Source of the DNA: Paraburkholderia franconis
GTDB lineage: Bacteria > Pseudomonadota > Gammaproteobacteria > Burkholderiales > Burkholderiaceae
Length of the DNA stretch: 64,000 nucleotides
NCBI RefSeq assembly: GCF_009362735.1
Contig: NZ_WHNP01000002.1
Location: forward strand, 250,491-314,490
Direction of reading: 5' to 3'
A program made the translations under genes and the position numbers. Of this stretch, positions 35,742 to 47,223 are shown piece after piece (the first letter of the stretch is position 1; the number at the start of each line of letters is the position of its first letter). The notes under the pieces are model-generated. The model saw only the letters and a list, made by a program, of their open reading frames with translations. It made no database searches and was not told the origin of the DNA.

Positions 35742-37858
35742 CGGCTGGGCTCCGTCGCGTGATGGTTCACGTCCGGCTTTACATCTTTTTGATCGGCGGA
35801 CGCCGACGAATCGTCTGAGGCTGCCGGCTCGCCTTCCGCGTTCGTCGCGGTGTCGGCCTCGGCTTGCGCTTCGGCTTCGCTTTCGGCGGATGCGTCGGCG
35901 GCGTCGATGATCTCTTCGTCGCCCTCGTCCTCTTCTTCCGCGCCGCTCGTCACAGTCGGCGCATCGAGCACATGCAGCGGACGCACCGACGCTTCGATCG
36001 TCAGCTCATCCACCGACATCACTTCGAGCATCAGCCGCGTGCCGCGCGCATGCACGCCGAGCCCCGGCACATGCAGCAGCAGCGGCACTTCTTCGAGCCG
36101 CACGAGATCGCCCTTCACCACCGATGCGACCACCTGCTTCCTGTTCTCCTGCGTGAGCCAGCGCAGACACCAGAAATATTCCATGCGCCGCTGATGATCG
36201 GCGTACGCGGTATAGGTGTCGTCGAAACCTTGCACGACGGCGAACAGATCGGCGTCCTTCGGCTTGAACGGCGACGCGAGCTTGGCCGTCACGCCGTGCT
36301 GCACGCACGCGATCAGCTGCCACTGGTTCACGAGGTCGACATAGCGGCGCAGCGGCGACGTGCTCCACGCGTACTGCGCGACGCCGAGTCCTTCGTGCGG
36401 CGCAGCCGTCGTCTGCATGCGCGTGCGCTTCGGGCCCGTCGGCGCGCCGAACGCGCGCTGCGAGCGGTAGATGCCCGGCACGCCGTGATCGTGCAGGAAC
36501 GCGCCCCACGTCGAGTTCGCGAGAATCGCCAGCTCGGCGACGATCGTATCGAGCGGCGAACCGCGGCGGCGCGGCGTGATCGTCACGTGCTCGCCTTCGA
36601 CGTAGAAGTTGAAATCGGTATTGCGCTGCACTTCGCGCTTCAGACCGTAGCCCGCGCGCGCGACCTGGCGCTTCTCGAACAGCGACTGCGCGAACGGCCA
36701 CAGCACCGCGATGTCTTCCTTGTGCGGATAGTCACCCGTGCCGTTGGCGAGCGCATCTTCAGTCACGAGTTCATCGAGCGTGTTGTGGCGCAGATTGTTC
36801 TTCACGTACACGAGTTCCGCGCGCGTTTCGCTCGCGACGATTTCCTGCGTCTCGCGCTTCACGATGCTGTACAGCGACAGCGCCGGCCGCAGACCGCCTT
36901 CGGCCAGCGTGAATTTTTCGACGACGGAATCGGGCAACATCGTGATCTTGTCGCCCGGCATGTACACCGTCGACAGACGGCCGCGCGCGATCGCATCGAC
37001 GGTATCGCCGCGCGCGATGCCGAGCGCGGGCGCCGCGATGTGAATGCCGATCCGCACGCGCCCATCGGCCAGATGCTCGACAGAGAACGCGTCGTCGATT
37101 TCCGTCGTGGTCACGTCGTCGATGGAGAAGGCTTCGACTTCGGCTTGCGGCAAATCCTCCGGCAACTCGCCGACCGTCACGGGCGGGAAACCGGTGCCGT
37201 GCGGGAAATATTCGGACAGGAAACGGGCTTCGTGCAGCGCGCGCGCCGACGGAATGCCGCCGCATTCGAGCATCAGACGCGCCGCCGAAATGCCGCGCGC
37301 CGCTGCGGCCGCTTCGAGCGCCTTGTATTCGATCGCGTTCTTGTCCGGCTTTGTCAGCAGTCCGAGCGCCTTGCTCTGGAAGCCGTCGGGCAGACGGCCC
37401 GCCTTCAGTTCCTCTTCGTAGCTCTGCTGGACGAGCGCCTGCTGGCGCTTGCGCTCGAGCGACGCGAGCGCCATCTTCAGCTGCTCTTCCGGCGCGCGCT
37501 GATACTGCCCGCGCCCCTTGCGGCGGAAATAGACGGGCGAGCCGTGCATGCGCAGGATCAGCGCCGCGCGCTCGACGGGTCCGAACGACTCGCCGAAATA
37601 CTCGGCGCCGAGCGTCGCAAACGGAAACTCTTCTTCCGGCGCGCATTCCCACAGAAAGTCGAGATCGATGTCCTGCGCGACGGCATCGGCCTGCTCCATC
37701 AGCTCGCCCGCCGTCGGCTTCTCGAACTCGATCAGCACGTCTTTCGCGCGCACTTTCGCGCGACGTCCGCCAGGCAGCTCGACCTGGAACGCGTCGCCCT
37801 GACGCGACAGCACGCTGCCCGCCTTGAAACTGCCCGATTCCTCAAAGAAAACGTTCAC
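35738..37858 (-). CDS. RNase II/R-family 3'-5' exoribonuclease
   Basis: Processive RNA-degrading hydrolase, 706 aa. The start is the GTG at 37856-37858 (MNVFFEESGSFKAGSVLS). An N-terminal RNA-binding part leads to the RNB catalytic domain, with the metal-binding DDVTTTEIDDAFSVEHLADG, HIAAPALGIARGD, STVYMPGDKITMLPDSVVE and YAWSTSPLRRYVDLVNQW, all typical. The C-terminal 60 residues are an acidic Glu/Asp/Ala tail. It is shorter than RNase R and divergent from E. coli RNase II, so no gene symbol is given. Confidence 0.93.
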   Translation of the reverse strand: MNVFFEESGSFKAGSVLSRQGDAFQVELPGGRRAKVRAKDVLIEFEKPTAGELMEQADAVAQDIDLDFLWECAPEEEFPFATLGAEYFGESFGPVERAALILRMHGSPVYFRRKGRGQYQRAPEEQLKMALASLERKRQQALVQQSYEEELKAGRLPDGFQSKALGLLTKPDKNAIEYKALEAAAAARGISAARLMLECGGIPSARALHEARFLSEYFPHGTGFPPVTVGELPEDLPQAEVEAFSIDDVTTTEIDDAFSVEHLADGRVRIGIHIAAPALGIARGDTVDAIARGRLSTVYMPGDKITMLPDSVVEKFTLAEGGLRPALSLYSIVKRETQEIVASETRAELVYVKNNLRHNTLDELVTEDALANGTGDYPHKEDIAVLWPFAQSLFEKRQVARAGYGLKREVQRNTDFNFYVEGEHVTITPRRRGSPLDTIVAELAILANSTWGAFLHDHGVPGIYRSQRAFGAPTGPKRTRMQTTAAPHEGLGVAQYAWSTSPLRRYVDLVNQWQLIACVQHGVTAKLASPFKPKDADLFAVVQGFDDTYTAYADHQRRMEYFWCLRWLTQENRKQVVASVVKGDLVRLEEVPLLLHVPGLGVHARGTRLMLEVMSVDELTIEASVRPLHVLDAPTVTSGAEEEDEGDEEIIDAADASAESEAEAQAEADTATNAEGEPAASDDSSASADQKDVKPDVNHHATEPSR

Positions 37859-37986
37859 TCGATACTCTCGTTCTGGCTTGCGTCGGCCGGCGCGCGGTGC
37901 TGCGTGATTGCGCGTCGGCGTCGTGTTCGGTGTGGTGCTCCGCAACGCGCGTGCCGGTCGGCGCGCGCGGTTTGCGGATCATCGGA

Positions 37987-38589
37987 TCATGCCGCCTTGC
38001 TTGGTGCGGGCGGCTCGGCGTCGGCAGCGTCGCAAAACGCGAGCACGTCGTCGACATAATCGGGAAACTCGCTGATCGCGTGGTCGCTGCCTTCGATCAG
38101 TTTCGTCCGCACGCCGGGATAGTGCGCGAGCATTTCGCGGTAATCGAGCACTTCGTCGCCGGTGGCGGCAATCAGATAATAGCGTTCGGGGCGCGTGATC
38201 GACGCAACGCCGAGCGCGCGCAATTCGTCCAGATGGTGCGGCTCGACAACGATGCTGCCGCCGCCGTGCCACAACGGCTGTTCGCCGAGATAGTGGCTCA
38301 GGTCGCGCTGCGGAACGACGGCGGGGTTCAGCAGCACCGCGCGCCAACCGTGCTTTTCGGCGAGGTGCGTCGCGAAGTAGCCGCCGAGCGAGCTGCCGAT
38401 CACCGTCACGTGCGATGGCTTCGCCGCGGCGACCAGTCCTTCGACGAGCGCCACGGTTTCGAGCGGCGACACGGGCAGCATCGGACAGCACCATTCTGCG
38501 CCGCGGCCGAGCGCAGCAAGCCGCCCGGCCATCACGCGCGCCTTGAACGAATTGGGCGACGAGCGGAAACCGTGCAGATAGAGAATCAC
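37987..38589 (-). CDS. YqiA/YcfP-family alpha/beta hydrolase
   Basis: Small esterase-like hydrolase of 200 aa. The family start MILYLHGFRSSPNSFKA is followed by GSSLGGYFAT with nucleophile Ser67 and by EGSDHAISEF with the probable catalytic His. The acid is likely the Asp in AATGDEVLDY. The start overlaps the end of mpl by 4 bp. The E. coli relative YqiA has esterase activity; the natural substrate is not known. Confidence 0.9.
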   Translation of the reverse strand: MILYLHGFRSSPNSFKARVMAGRLAALGRGAEWCCPMLPVSPLETVALVEGLVAAAKPSHVTVIGSSLGGYFATHLAEKHGWRAVLLNPAVVPQRDLSHYLGEQPLWHGGGSIVVEPHHLDELRALGVASITRPERYYLIAATGDEVLDYREMLAHYPGVRTKLIEGSDHAISEFPDYVDDVLAFCDAADAEPPAPSKAA

Positions 38590-40007
38590 GCGACGCCTCG
38601 GGCCTGCTCGGCCGGGCGCACCGACAGCGCATCGAGCAGCTTCTGGTGCACGCCGCCGAAGCCGCCGTTGCTCATCACGAGCACGTGATCGCCGGGTTGC
38701 GCCGCCGCGACGATGGCTTTGACCAGCGCGTCGATGTCGTTGAACGCCTGCGCCTTGCCGCCCATCGGCGCGAGCGCTTCGGTGAGATTCCAGCCGAGCG
38801 CGTCCTTGCCCGCCGGCGCGCCGTAGCCGAATACGAGGTCGGCGTCGGCGAGGCTCGACGGCAGCTGCGCCTTCATCACGCCGAGCTTCATCGTGTTCGA
38901 GCGCGGCTCCAGCACGGCGAGAATGCGCGTGCGTTTTCCGCTTTCGTCGCGGCCCACGCGCGTGCGCAGGCCGGCGATCGTCGTCTCGATCGCCGTCGGA
39001 TGATGCGCGAAATCGTCGTAGACGGTCACGCCGTCGACGCTGCCGCGCACTTCCATCCGGCGCTTCACGTTGCGGAAGGTCGACAGCGACTTCGCGGCTT
39101 GCGCGGGCGGCACGCCGATGTGGCGCGCGGCAGCGATCGCGGCGATCGCGTTCATCCGGTTGTGCTCGCCCTGCACCTGCCAGTCGACCACGCCGACGCG
39201 CTCACCGCCGTGATAGACGGCGAAGCGCTCGTCGACGGCGACACCGTCTTCAGCCGGCAGCGCCTGCCAGCCGCCGTCGACGCCGAAGCGTTCCACTTCG
39301 CTCCAGCAGCCGCGCGTCAGCACGCGTTCGAGCGCGTCTTCGCGGCCGTTCGACACGATCCGCCCGATGCCCGGCACCGTGCGCACGAGATGGTGGAATT
39401 GCGTTTCGATCGCGGCGAGATCCGGGAAGATGTCCGCGTGATCGAATTCCAGATTGTTCAGGATCGCCGTGCGCGGCCGGTAATGGACGAACTTCGAGCG
39501 CTTGTCGAAGAACGCCGTGTCGTATTCGTCGGCTTCGATCACGAAGAAGCTCGAATCGGTCAGCCGCGCGGACACGCCGAAATTCAACGGCACGCCGCCG
39601 ATCAGAAAGCCCGGATTCATGCCCGCGTCTTCGAGCAGCCACGTCAGCATCGACGTCGTGGTCGTCTTGCCGTGCGTGCCGGCTACGGCCAGCACCCATT
39701 TGCCGTTCAGCACATGCTCGCCGAGCCACTGCGGACCGGACGTGTACGGCAGACCGCGATTCAGGATTTCTTCCATCAACGGATTGCCGCGCGTCACGAC
39801 GTTGCCGACCACGAAGAGATCCGGCTTCAGGTCGAGTTGCTCGACGCCCCAGCCCTCGATCAGCGTGATGCCTTGCGCCTCGAGCTGTGTGCTCATCGGC
39901 GGGTAGACACCAGCGTCGCAACCCGTCACCGTGTGCCCGGCGTTGCGCGCGAGAACCGCGAGACCGCCCATGAACGTGCCGCAGATGCCGAGGATGTGAA
40001 TGTGCAT
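38586..40007 (-). CDS. mpl: UDP-N-acetylmuramate:L-alanyl-gamma-D-glutamyl-meso-DAP ligase
   Basis: Peptidoglycan-recycling ligase that joins recovered tripeptide to UDP-MurNAc with ATP; 473 aa. The start MHIHILGICGTFMGGLAVLA is diagnostic for Mpl. The ATP loop is GTHGKTTTT at residues 110-118, followed by IEADEYDTAFFDKRSKF, LNNLEFDHADIF, GEHNRMNAIAAIAAARH, and DDFAHHPTAIETTIAGL. AmpD, another recycling enzyme, is encoded at 56 kb. It is divergent from the nucleotidyltransferase-like gene. Confidence 0.96.
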   Translation of the reverse strand: MHIHILGICGTFMGGLAVLARNAGHTVTGCDAGVYPPMSTQLEAQGITLIEGWGVEQLDLKPDLFVVGNVVTRGNPLMEEILNRGLPYTSGPQWLGEHVLNGKWVLAVAGTHGKTTTTSMLTWLLEDAGMNPGFLIGGVPLNFGVSARLTDSSFFVIEADEYDTAFFDKRSKFVHYRPRTAILNNLEFDHADIFPDLAAIETQFHHLVRTVPGIGRIVSNGREDALERVLTRGCWSEVERFGVDGGWQALPAEDGVAVDERFAVYHGGERVGVVDWQVQGEHNRMNAIAAIAAARHIGVPPAQAAKSLSTFRNVKRRMEVRGSVDGVTVYDDFAHHPTAIETTIAGLRTRVGRDESGKRTRILAVLEPRSNTMKLGVMKAQLPSSLADADLVFGYGAPAGKDALGWNLTEALAPMGGKAQAFNDIDALVKAIVAAAQPGDHVLVMSNGGFGGVHQKLLDALSVRPAEQARGVA

Positions 40008-40221
40008 AAAAACTGTCGCGCCGCAGCGCGTGTTTTGCGTGGAAGAAGATGCGCGCAAAGGGCCGGAAAGCCCTCGCGGCAAAGGACGCCTATTGTAACC
40101 GACAGGCTCGCCCGTTCCTCGTGGCGCGCCTGGCAAAGCGCCGCCGAACACGGCTTCGAACCTTTGCGCAGCGCAGGCGCGCGCAAAAAGGCTACCGGGT
40201 TTTCTCTAGTATCATTGACGG

Positions 40222-40872
40222 ATGGTTCGCAAATCACATTTCGATCCGCAGCGCGTGCGTGAGGAAATCGCGATCGCGGCTGCGAGAATGATCGCCGAAG
40301 ATGGTCTCGATTACTCGACGGCCAAGCGCAAGGCTGCGCGGCAGGTCGTCGGGGAGACGCGCGTCGCGGGCGAATGGCTGCCGGATAACGACCAGATCGA
40401 GGAAGAAATCCGCGAATACCAGTCGCTGTTTCAGGGTGACAGCCAGCCGGCCGTGCTGCGCCGCCTGAGAGAAATCGCGCTGGACTGGATGCAGCGGCTC
40501 GCGCCATTCAATCCTTATCTGACGGGCGCCGTGCTGGGCGGAACGGCCGGCGAGCATTCCGACATACATCTGCAGGCGTTCTGCGATAACCCGAAGGAAG
40601 TCGCCATCTACCTGCTGAATACGAATATGCAGTACGACGTTTCCGAAACGCGGCACTTTGCGGGGCGTGGATACGTCGAAACATTGAGCTTTCTCTGGCG
40701 CCCGACCGATGAAGGACGGGATGCCGAACCCGTGGGCATCCACGTCGCGCTGTACAGCACCGACGACCTGCGCGGCGCGGTGCGAGCCGACGCGCGCGGC
40801 CGGCTCGCAAGGGCCGACGTTCGCGCAGTGCAGGCACTGATCGACGAGAGCGACGGCTCGCCCTTCTTCTAA
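40222..40872 (+). CDS. Uncharacterised conserved protein with nucleotidyltransferase-like motif
   Basis: Cytoplasmic protein of 216 aa, function unknown. Residues 8-45 ([20 protein letters not shown] and the following helix) are helical and resemble the first helices of a TetR-type DNA-binding domain. Residues 106-117 read [12 protein letters not shown], close to the GS-x-SDIDL active-site pattern of pol-beta nucleotidyltransferases, but the second acidic residue is His. The rest is a mixed alpha/beta region with [16 protein letters not shown] and [18 protein letters not shown]. It lies 18 bp before the tlpA-type gene and is divergent from mpl. Confidence 0.8.
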   Translation: MVRKSHFDPQRVREEIAIAAARMIAEDGLDYSTAKRKAARQVVGETRVAGEWLPDNDQIEEEIREYQSLFQGDSQPAVLRRLREIALDWMQRLAPFNPYLTGAVLGGTAGEHSDIHLQAFCDNPKEVAIYLLNTNMQYDVSETRHFAGRGYVETLSFLWRPTDEGRDAEPVGIHVALYSTDDLRGAVRADARGRLARADVRAVQALIDESDGSPFF

Positions 40873-40890
40873 CTGACACCCTCTCTATAT

Positions 40891-41439
40891 ATGAAGCGCA
40901 TTCTGGCAATCGCGGCGGTGGCCGTCGTCGCAACGGTGGGAGGAGCGGTGGCGAGCCACTGGTTCCTCGGCAGCAACGACCTTGCGGGCGTCGCGAACGC
41001 CGCGCCCGCCGACAGCAGCAATGCCGTCAACCAGCTGTGGTCGGCGAACGTCACGAACGCGGACGGCAAGCCGCAGTCGCTCGCCGGGTTCAAGGGCCAT
41101 CCCGTCGTCGTCAACTTCTGGGCGTCGTGGTGCGGACCGTGCGTCGAGGAAATGCCGTCGCTGTCGCAGCTGCATAAGGAATACGCGAAGAAAGGCATCG
41201 AGTTCGTCGGACTCGGCGTCGACTCCGACAAGAACGTGAAGGCGTTCCTTCAGAAAGTGCCCGTCGACTACCCGATTTTCGTCGCCGGCTTCGGAGGCGC
41301 CGACCTCGCCCGCGCATTCGGCAACAACGCGGGCGGTTTGCCTTACACCGTCGTAATTGACGCAAAAGGGGTCGTACGGTCGACAAAATTAGGACAGGTC
41401 AAGCCCGACGAGCTGAAACGGACGCTCGACGCGCTGTGA
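40891..41439 (+). CDS. TlpA-family thiol:disulfide reductase
   Basis: Membrane-anchored periplasmic thioredoxin-like protein, 182 aa. Residues 4-24 are a signal anchor. The thioredoxin fold starts at [18 protein letters not shown] and has the active site CGPC at residues 81-84, followed by [15 protein letters not shown] with the cis-Pro. It probably reduces disulphides, for example for cytochrome c assembly. It is co-directional with the preceding gene. Confidence 0.93.
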   Translation: MKRILAIAAVAVVATVGGAVASHWFLGSNDLAGVANAAPADSSNAVNQLWSANVTNADGKPQSLAGFKGHPVVVNFWASWCGPCVEEMPSLSQLHKEYAKKGIEFVGLGVDSDKNVKAFLQKVPVDYPIFVAGFGGADLARAFGNNAGGLPYTVVIDAKGVVRSTKLGQVKPDELKRTLDAL

Positions 41440-41633
41440 TGTCGACAACTTATTGACGTTTAATTGAGAACGTTTGGCTCCAGGTTGCCCGACATTCCGA
41501 CGGAATTGTCAGAAGTTCGGCTAGTTGCGCCTATCGCGGAAAGGTGCCGGATCGTCGCGGGTGCTCGAGAAACTAGACAAATTTCTCTAATCAGCGCTAA
41601 AGTGCGGCCAATTCCACGGAAAACGAAGCGACC

Positions 41634-42098
41634 ATGACGCGACTGCTGGTTCTGCACGGCCCCAACCTCAACCTTCTCGGCACCCGGGAACCTGAGGTGT
41701 ACGGCCGCGTCACGCTCCCGCAGATCGATCAGGCGCTCGCCGACCGCGCAGCGGACGCCGGCGTCGAACTGGCCACCTTCCAGAGCAATCACGAAGGCGC
41801 GCTCGTCGATCGCATCCAGGCCGCCCGGACCGAGAAGACCGATTTCATCCTGATCAATCCCGCCGCGTACACGCATACGAGCGTGGCGATCCGGGACGCA
41901 CTAGCGGGCGTCGGCATCCCGTTCGTCGAGATTCATCTATCGAACGTGCATCGTCGAGAACCGTTCAGGCATCACTCGTATTTCTCCGACCAGGCAGAGG
42001 GCGCGATTTGCGGCCTCGGCTGGAAGGGTTATCTGTACGCACTCGAATACGCGCTCGACCGGTTGTCCGTTCAGACAGCCGGGACGTCGCGCGACTGA
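41634..42098 (+). CDS. aroQ: 3-dehydroquinate dehydratase, type II
   Basis: Dehydrates 3-dehydroquinate to 3-dehydroshikimate; 154 aa. The start is [20 protein letters not shown] with catalytic Tyr23, followed by [34 protein letters not shown], and [18 protein letters not shown] with the catalytic His. It is the usual small dodecameric form. It leads the aroQ-accB-accC-prmA group. Confidence 0.97.
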   Translation: MTRLLVLHGPNLNLLGTREPEVYGRVTLPQIDQALADRAADAGVELATFQSNHEGALVDRIQAARTEKTDFILINPAAYTHTSVAIRDALAGVGIPFVEIHLSNVHRREPFRHHSYFSDQAEGAICGLGWKGYLYALEYALDRLSVQTAGTSRD

Positions 42099-42117
42099 CA
42101 ACCCAAAACACGAATTC

Positions 42118-42143
42118 AGCGCCGGCGGCATCCCGCCGGCGCT
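42118..42143. other. Hairpin between aroQ and accB
   Basis: AGCGCCGGCGG at 42118-42128 pairs exactly with CCGCCGGCGCT at 42133-42143 around CATC. There is no T-run, so it is more likely an mRNA-stabilising or pausing hairpin than a full terminator. It lies 24 bp before the accB ATG, close to where the ribosome must bind. Confidence 0.6.
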
Positions 42144-42166
42144 TCACGCATTGAAAGGGGAAGCCC

Positions 42167-42637
42167 ATGGATCTACGTAAACTGAAGACTCTGATCGACC
42201 TCGTCTCCGAGTCCGGCATTTCCGAACTCGAAGTGACCGAGGGCGAAGGCAAGGTGCGCATCGTCAAGAACGCGCCGCCGGTTTACGTCCAGCAACCCGG
42301 CAACTTCGCGCCGCAATTCTCGGCGACGGCCTCAGTGCCTGGCGTTCACCCGGAAGCACCCGCCGTCGCCGGGCCGGCCACGCCGGCCGCCGCTGCGCCG
42401 CAGGGTCACGTCGTGACTTCGCCGATGGTCGGCACGTTCTATCGCGCGCCGTCGCCGGGCGCAGATCCGTTCGTGCAGGTGGGCGACGCCGTCAAGGAAG
42501 GCCAGACGATCTGCATCATCGAAGCGATGAAGCTGCTCAACGAAATTGAGTCGGATCAGGCTGGCGTCATCAAGGAAATCCTCGTCGAGAACGGGCAGGC
42601 AGTCGAATACGGCCAGCCGCTCTTCGTGATCGGCTGA
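42167..42637 (+). CDS. accB: Acetyl-CoA carboxylase biotin carboxyl carrier protein
   Basis: Carries biotin between the carboxylase and transferase parts of acetyl-CoA carboxylase, first step of fatty acid synthesis; 156 aa. The N-terminal part [20 protein letters not shown] is followed by an Ala/Pro linker and the biotinyl domain [20 protein letters not shown]. The biotinylated Lys is in [13 protein letters not shown]. accC follows. Confidence 0.97.
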   Translation: MDLRKLKTLIDLVSESGISELEVTEGEGKVRIVKNAPPVYVQQPGNFAPQFSATASVPGVHPEAPAVAGPATPAAAAPQGHVVTSPMVGTFYRAPSPGADPFVQVGDAVKEGQTICIIEAMKLLNEIESDQAGVIKEILVENGQAVEYGQPLFVIG

Positions 42638-42773
42638 CGCGGCGCTTTTTAGCCATACGCCATCCGCGCGCCCTCCTTCTTCGGGCGCGCCACCGATCCT
42701 CTGTGGCAGCCGCGCTACTGGAAGCAACTGCGCAACCGGCACGCGGCGCCCATTGATGAGTCGAATATCCGCT

Positions 42774-44141
<1,368 letters not shown>

Positions 44142-44144
44142 GCA

Positions 44145-45047
44145 ATGAGCTACCGGGAACTGATCGTCGAACTCGCGCGCGAACACGCGGAAGCGTTGTC
44201 GGATGCGCTGCTCGAACTGGGCGCGCTGTCGGTGTCCGTCGAAGACGCGGATGCCGACACGCCCGACGAACAGCCGCTTTTCGGCGAGCCCGGTCTCACG
44301 CCGGAGCGCACCGCGTGGACGCATTCGCGCGTGATCGCGCTGCTCGCGCCCGAACACGAGCCGGCGGTGCTGCTCGCGGCCGCCGCGAACGAACTTGGTC
44401 TCGCCGATACGCCGTCGTTCAGCGTGCGCGAAGTCGAGGAACAGGACTGGGTGCGTCTCACGCAATCGCAGTTCGATCCGATTCCAATCGGCGAGCGCAT
44501 CTGGGTCGTGCCGTCGTGGCACGCTGCACCCGATCCCGATGCGCTCGTGCTCGAACTCGATCCGGGCCTCGCATTCGGCACGGGAAGCCACCCGACGACG
44601 CGTCTGTGCATGGAATGGCTCGAGCAGTCGGTGAAGAAAGGCGAGTCGGTGCTCGACTATGGCTGCGGCTCGGGCATTCTCGCGATTCTCGCGAAGAAAT
44701 GCGGCGCGGACCCGGTGATCGGCATCGACATCGATCCTCAGGCGGTGGAGTCGGCGCGCCATAACAGCGAGCGCAATCACGCCGACGTCACGTACGGTCT
44801 ACCCGACGATTGCCCCGCAGGCGAGTTCGATATCGTCGTGGCGAATATTTTGTCGAACCCGCTGAAACTGATGGCGTCGATGCTGTCGTCGAAAGTGAAG
44901 CCGGGCGGACGCATTGCTCTGTCGGGCATTCTCGCGCGCCAGGCTGAAGAGGTCGCGCAGATCTATCGGCAATGGATCGACATCGACGTATGGCGTGAAC
45001 ACGAGGGCTGGGTCTGCCTTGCAGGTACTCGCCGCGAAAGCCATTAG
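44145..45047 (+). CDS. prmA: Ribosomal protein L11 methyltransferase
   Basis: SAM-dependent methylation of ribosomal protein L11; 300 aa. The N-terminal recognition domain starts [20 protein letters not shown]. The methyltransferase part has [40 protein letters not shown] and [14 protein letters not shown], the NPxx-type active loop of PrmA. It begins 3 bp after accC. Confidence 0.96.
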   Translation: MSYRELIVELAREHAEALSDALLELGALSVSVEDADADTPDEQPLFGEPGLTPERTAWTHSRVIALLAPEHEPAVLLAAAANELGLADTPSFSVREVEEQDWVRLTQSQFDPIPIGERIWVVPSWHAAPDPDALVLELDPGLAFGTGSHPTTRLCMEWLEQSVKKGESVLDYGCGSGILAILAKKCGADPVIGIDIDPQAVESARHNSERNHADVTYGLPDDCPAGEFDIVVANILSNPLKLMASMLSSKVKPGGRIALSGILARQAEEVAQIYRQWIDIDVWREHEGWVCLAGTRRESH

Positions 45048-45106
45048 AATAAGGCATATCTGTCTGCTTCCGGCCCCTTAACGGCTAACCGGTCAATCGG
45101 CTCAAT

Positions 45107-47128
45107 ATGCTTCTAGCGACACGCTGTCCCTTCTGTAAAACTGCCTTCAAACTCCAGCCGGAGCAGCTCACGCTGCGCCGCGGTCTCGTTCGTTGTGGCC
45201 ATTGCCACGAAGTATTCGACGCATCGAACAACCTCTTTGATGTGACCAACGGCACGAGCGTCGATAGGGCGAAGCGCGTGTCGATCGACGATGTCACCGC
45301 GTACACGCTCGATAAACTCGCGAATGGCGGGCAAGCGCCCGCGCGTGAAGCAACCGCTTCTGCTGTCGAACCCGCTTCTGCTGTCGAACCCGCTCCTGCT
45401 GTCGAACCCGCTCCTGCTGTCGAACCCGCTCCTGCTGTCGAACCCGCTCCTGCTGTCGAACCCGCTCCTGCTGTCGAACCCGCTTCTGCTGTCGAACCCG
45501 CTGCGCCTGTCGATACCGATACGCATCGCATCGAGCAGTCGGCCAAAGATGCCGGTATGCACGCCGTGGAATCCGCTTCGCCGCACGTCGCGGAAGCCAC
45601 GATAGAACGCGCCACTGCGCATCCCGCAGAAGCCATGGGCGAACATGCTGCACAGCCGCTCGCGAGCAACGAGGCAGTACGACACGAAGAAGCGCCGGCC
45701 GGTCACGCCGCGACGCAAGCGCAAGTCGATGAAGCGCCCGTCGAAGCCAAAGGCTCGACGCCGGAGCACGGCACAGCGTCCGCTGGCTCGCCCGATTTTC
45801 GCGCCGAAGCATGGAACCCGTGGGCACCGGCGCCCGATGCGTCGATCGACGGACGCATTCGCCACAACGCATCGACGATTCCGCTCAAGCCCGTCACGAT
45901 TCCGAGTTCAGCTCAGCCGCCGCTGACGCTCGAACTGACCGACTCGAAGCCGCCGAATGCGGAAAAGGCGACCGCGCGCAAACCGGTCGAGCCGCACGTC
46001 GAAGCGCCCATCGAGCAGAAGGCCGCGCCGACTGCTGAAGCGCGAGCCGAGCCGAAGGCCGAGCCATCAGCCGCCGCGCAAGCTCAGCCGAGGGTCGAGC
46101 CGTCAGGCGCCACGCAAGCTCAGCCGAAGGTCGAACCGTCAGGCGCCACGCAAGCTCAGCCGAGCGTCGCGCAATCTGCCGAATCATCATCTGCTACGCC
46201 GAAGACAGAACCGACCTTCGAAGCCTCGCCCGAGCGCGTGCTCGAACAGGAAATCGCAGAGCCACCGCCGCATACGTGGCGCGCAGCGGAGCCCGCGCGC
46301 GAATCGGCGCACGCACCCGATGCCGAAACAGCGGCCCAAGCAAAGGCCGAAGCCGACGCATCGTTACACGAACCATTGCACGAGCCGCTGCACGGAACCT
46401 TGCACGAAGGGCTGTACGAGCCGCTTCGCGACAAGCGCCACAAACCCTTCTTCGACCCCGATGACAGCGCGGCCGCGCCGTCCGCCGACGATCGCCGGGA
46501 TCGCGAGCCCCACTTCGGCTCGCCTGCGGAAGAACACGATTACGAACCGCGCTTCGGCGGAGGCGCACACCAGCCGTTCGCCGCCGCGCCCGACGATGAC
46601 GACGATGCATTCGCTGTCCGACGCGAGCCGCTCGGACAAGACTCACGCCGCGTCGTGTGGCAGGCAGCCGGCGGAGTCGTGATCGGCGTGTTGGCCGTCT
46701 TGCTGCTCGCGCAGCTCGCATGGTGGCAACGCGAATCGGTGATGGTCGCGTGGCCCGGTTCACAGTCGCTCTTCATGAAGGCTTGCGCGAATCTCGGCTG
46801 CAAGGTCGGACCGCCGCGCGATATCGACGGCCTGCTGGTCGAGCCGTCCGATCTGCGCCAGATCGACGGACCACACAAGCTCGAACTGAGGATGCCGCTG
46901 CGCAACCGCTTCGACATCGCGCTCGCCTATCCCGCTGTCGAACTGACGCTGCTCGACGAGAACAACAACGTCGCCGTGCGGCGCGTGCTGTGGCCGCAAG
47001 ACTATGTGAAGCCCGGCACGCCGATTGCGGCGGGCCTGCCCGCCCGCACGACGCAGACGATGATCGTGCGCCTCGACACCGGCAGTACCGTCGCCTCGAA
47101 TTTCCGCGTGCAGATCTTCTATCCGTAA
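45107..47128 (+). CDS. Zinc-ribbon, DUF3426-containing membrane protein with repeat-rich linker
   Basis: Protein of 673 aa with three parts. The N-terminus is an MJ0042-type zinc ribbon with Cys7, Cys10, Cys30 and Cys33 ([18 protein letters not shown]). Residues 84-510 are a low-complexity Ala/Pro/Glu/Gln linker holding eight copies of A(S/P)AVEP, encoded by an 18-bp tandem repeat, and three 12-residue [12 protein letters not shown] units. A transmembrane helix follows at about 515-540 ([19 protein letters not shown]), then the DUF3426 domain to the end. Placement between prmA and tpx is usual in Burkholderiaceae. The role is unknown. Confidence 0.88.
   Translation: MLLATRCPFCKTAFKLQPEQLTLRRGLVRCGHCHEVFDASNNLFDVTNGTSVDRAKRVSIDDVTAYTLDKLANGGQAPAREATASAVEPASAVEPAPAVEPAPAVEPAPAVEPAPAVEPAPAVEPASAVEPAAPVDTDTHRIEQSAKDAGMHAVESASPHVAEATIERATAHPAEAMGEHAAQPLASNEAVRHEEAPAGHAATQAQVDEAPVEAKGSTPEHGTASAGSPDFRAEAWNPWAPAPDASIDGRIRHNASTIPLKPVTIPSSAQPPLTLELTDSKPPNAEKATARKPVEPHVEAPIEQKAAPTAEARAEPKAEPSAAAQAQPRVEPSGATQAQPKVEPSGATQAQPSVAQSAESSSATPKTEPTFEASPERVLEQEIAEPPPHTWRAAEPARESAHAPDAETAAQAKAEADASLHEPLHEPLHGTLHEGLYEPLRDKRHKPFFDPDDSAAAPSADDRRDREPHFGSPAEEHDYEPRFGGGAHQPFAAAPDDDDDAFAVRREPLGQDSRRVVWQAAGGVVIGVLAVLLLAQLAWWQRESVMVAWPGSQSLFMKACANLGCKVGPPRDIDGLLVEPSDLRQIDGPHKLELRMPLRNRFDIALAYPAVELTLLDENNNVAVRRVLWPQDYVKPGTPIAAGLPARTTQTMIVRLDTGSTVASNFRVQIFYP
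45356..45499 (+). repeat. 18-bp coding minisatellite, eight copies
   Basis: Unit GCTTCTGCTGTCGAACCC (or GCTCCT at its start) repeats eight times head to tail with no gaps; a ninth, decayed copy follows at 45500-45517. Copies differ only at one position (TCT or CCT), a sign of recent expansion. It encodes A(S/P)AVEP in frame. Confidence 0.95.
46058..46165 (+). repeat. 36-bp coding repeat, three copies
   Basis: Three units of 36 bp at 46058, 46094 and 46130 encode twelve residues each of the form [12 protein letters not shown]. The first copy is more diverged than the other two. Confidence 0.85.
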
Positions 47129-47223
47129 CGGGTATCTCTGCGGCGCGAGCAGGTTACACCCGCGCGTCCGGCACGAACCGGGCGCGCATCCCGTCAATCC
47201 CTGACGAATCTTTGGAGCACTAC

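Noticed and set aside
45356..45499. 18-bp repeat array as a CRISPR
   Set aside because: Units are head to tail without spacers, in frame, and code for A(S/P)AVEP inside a gene.
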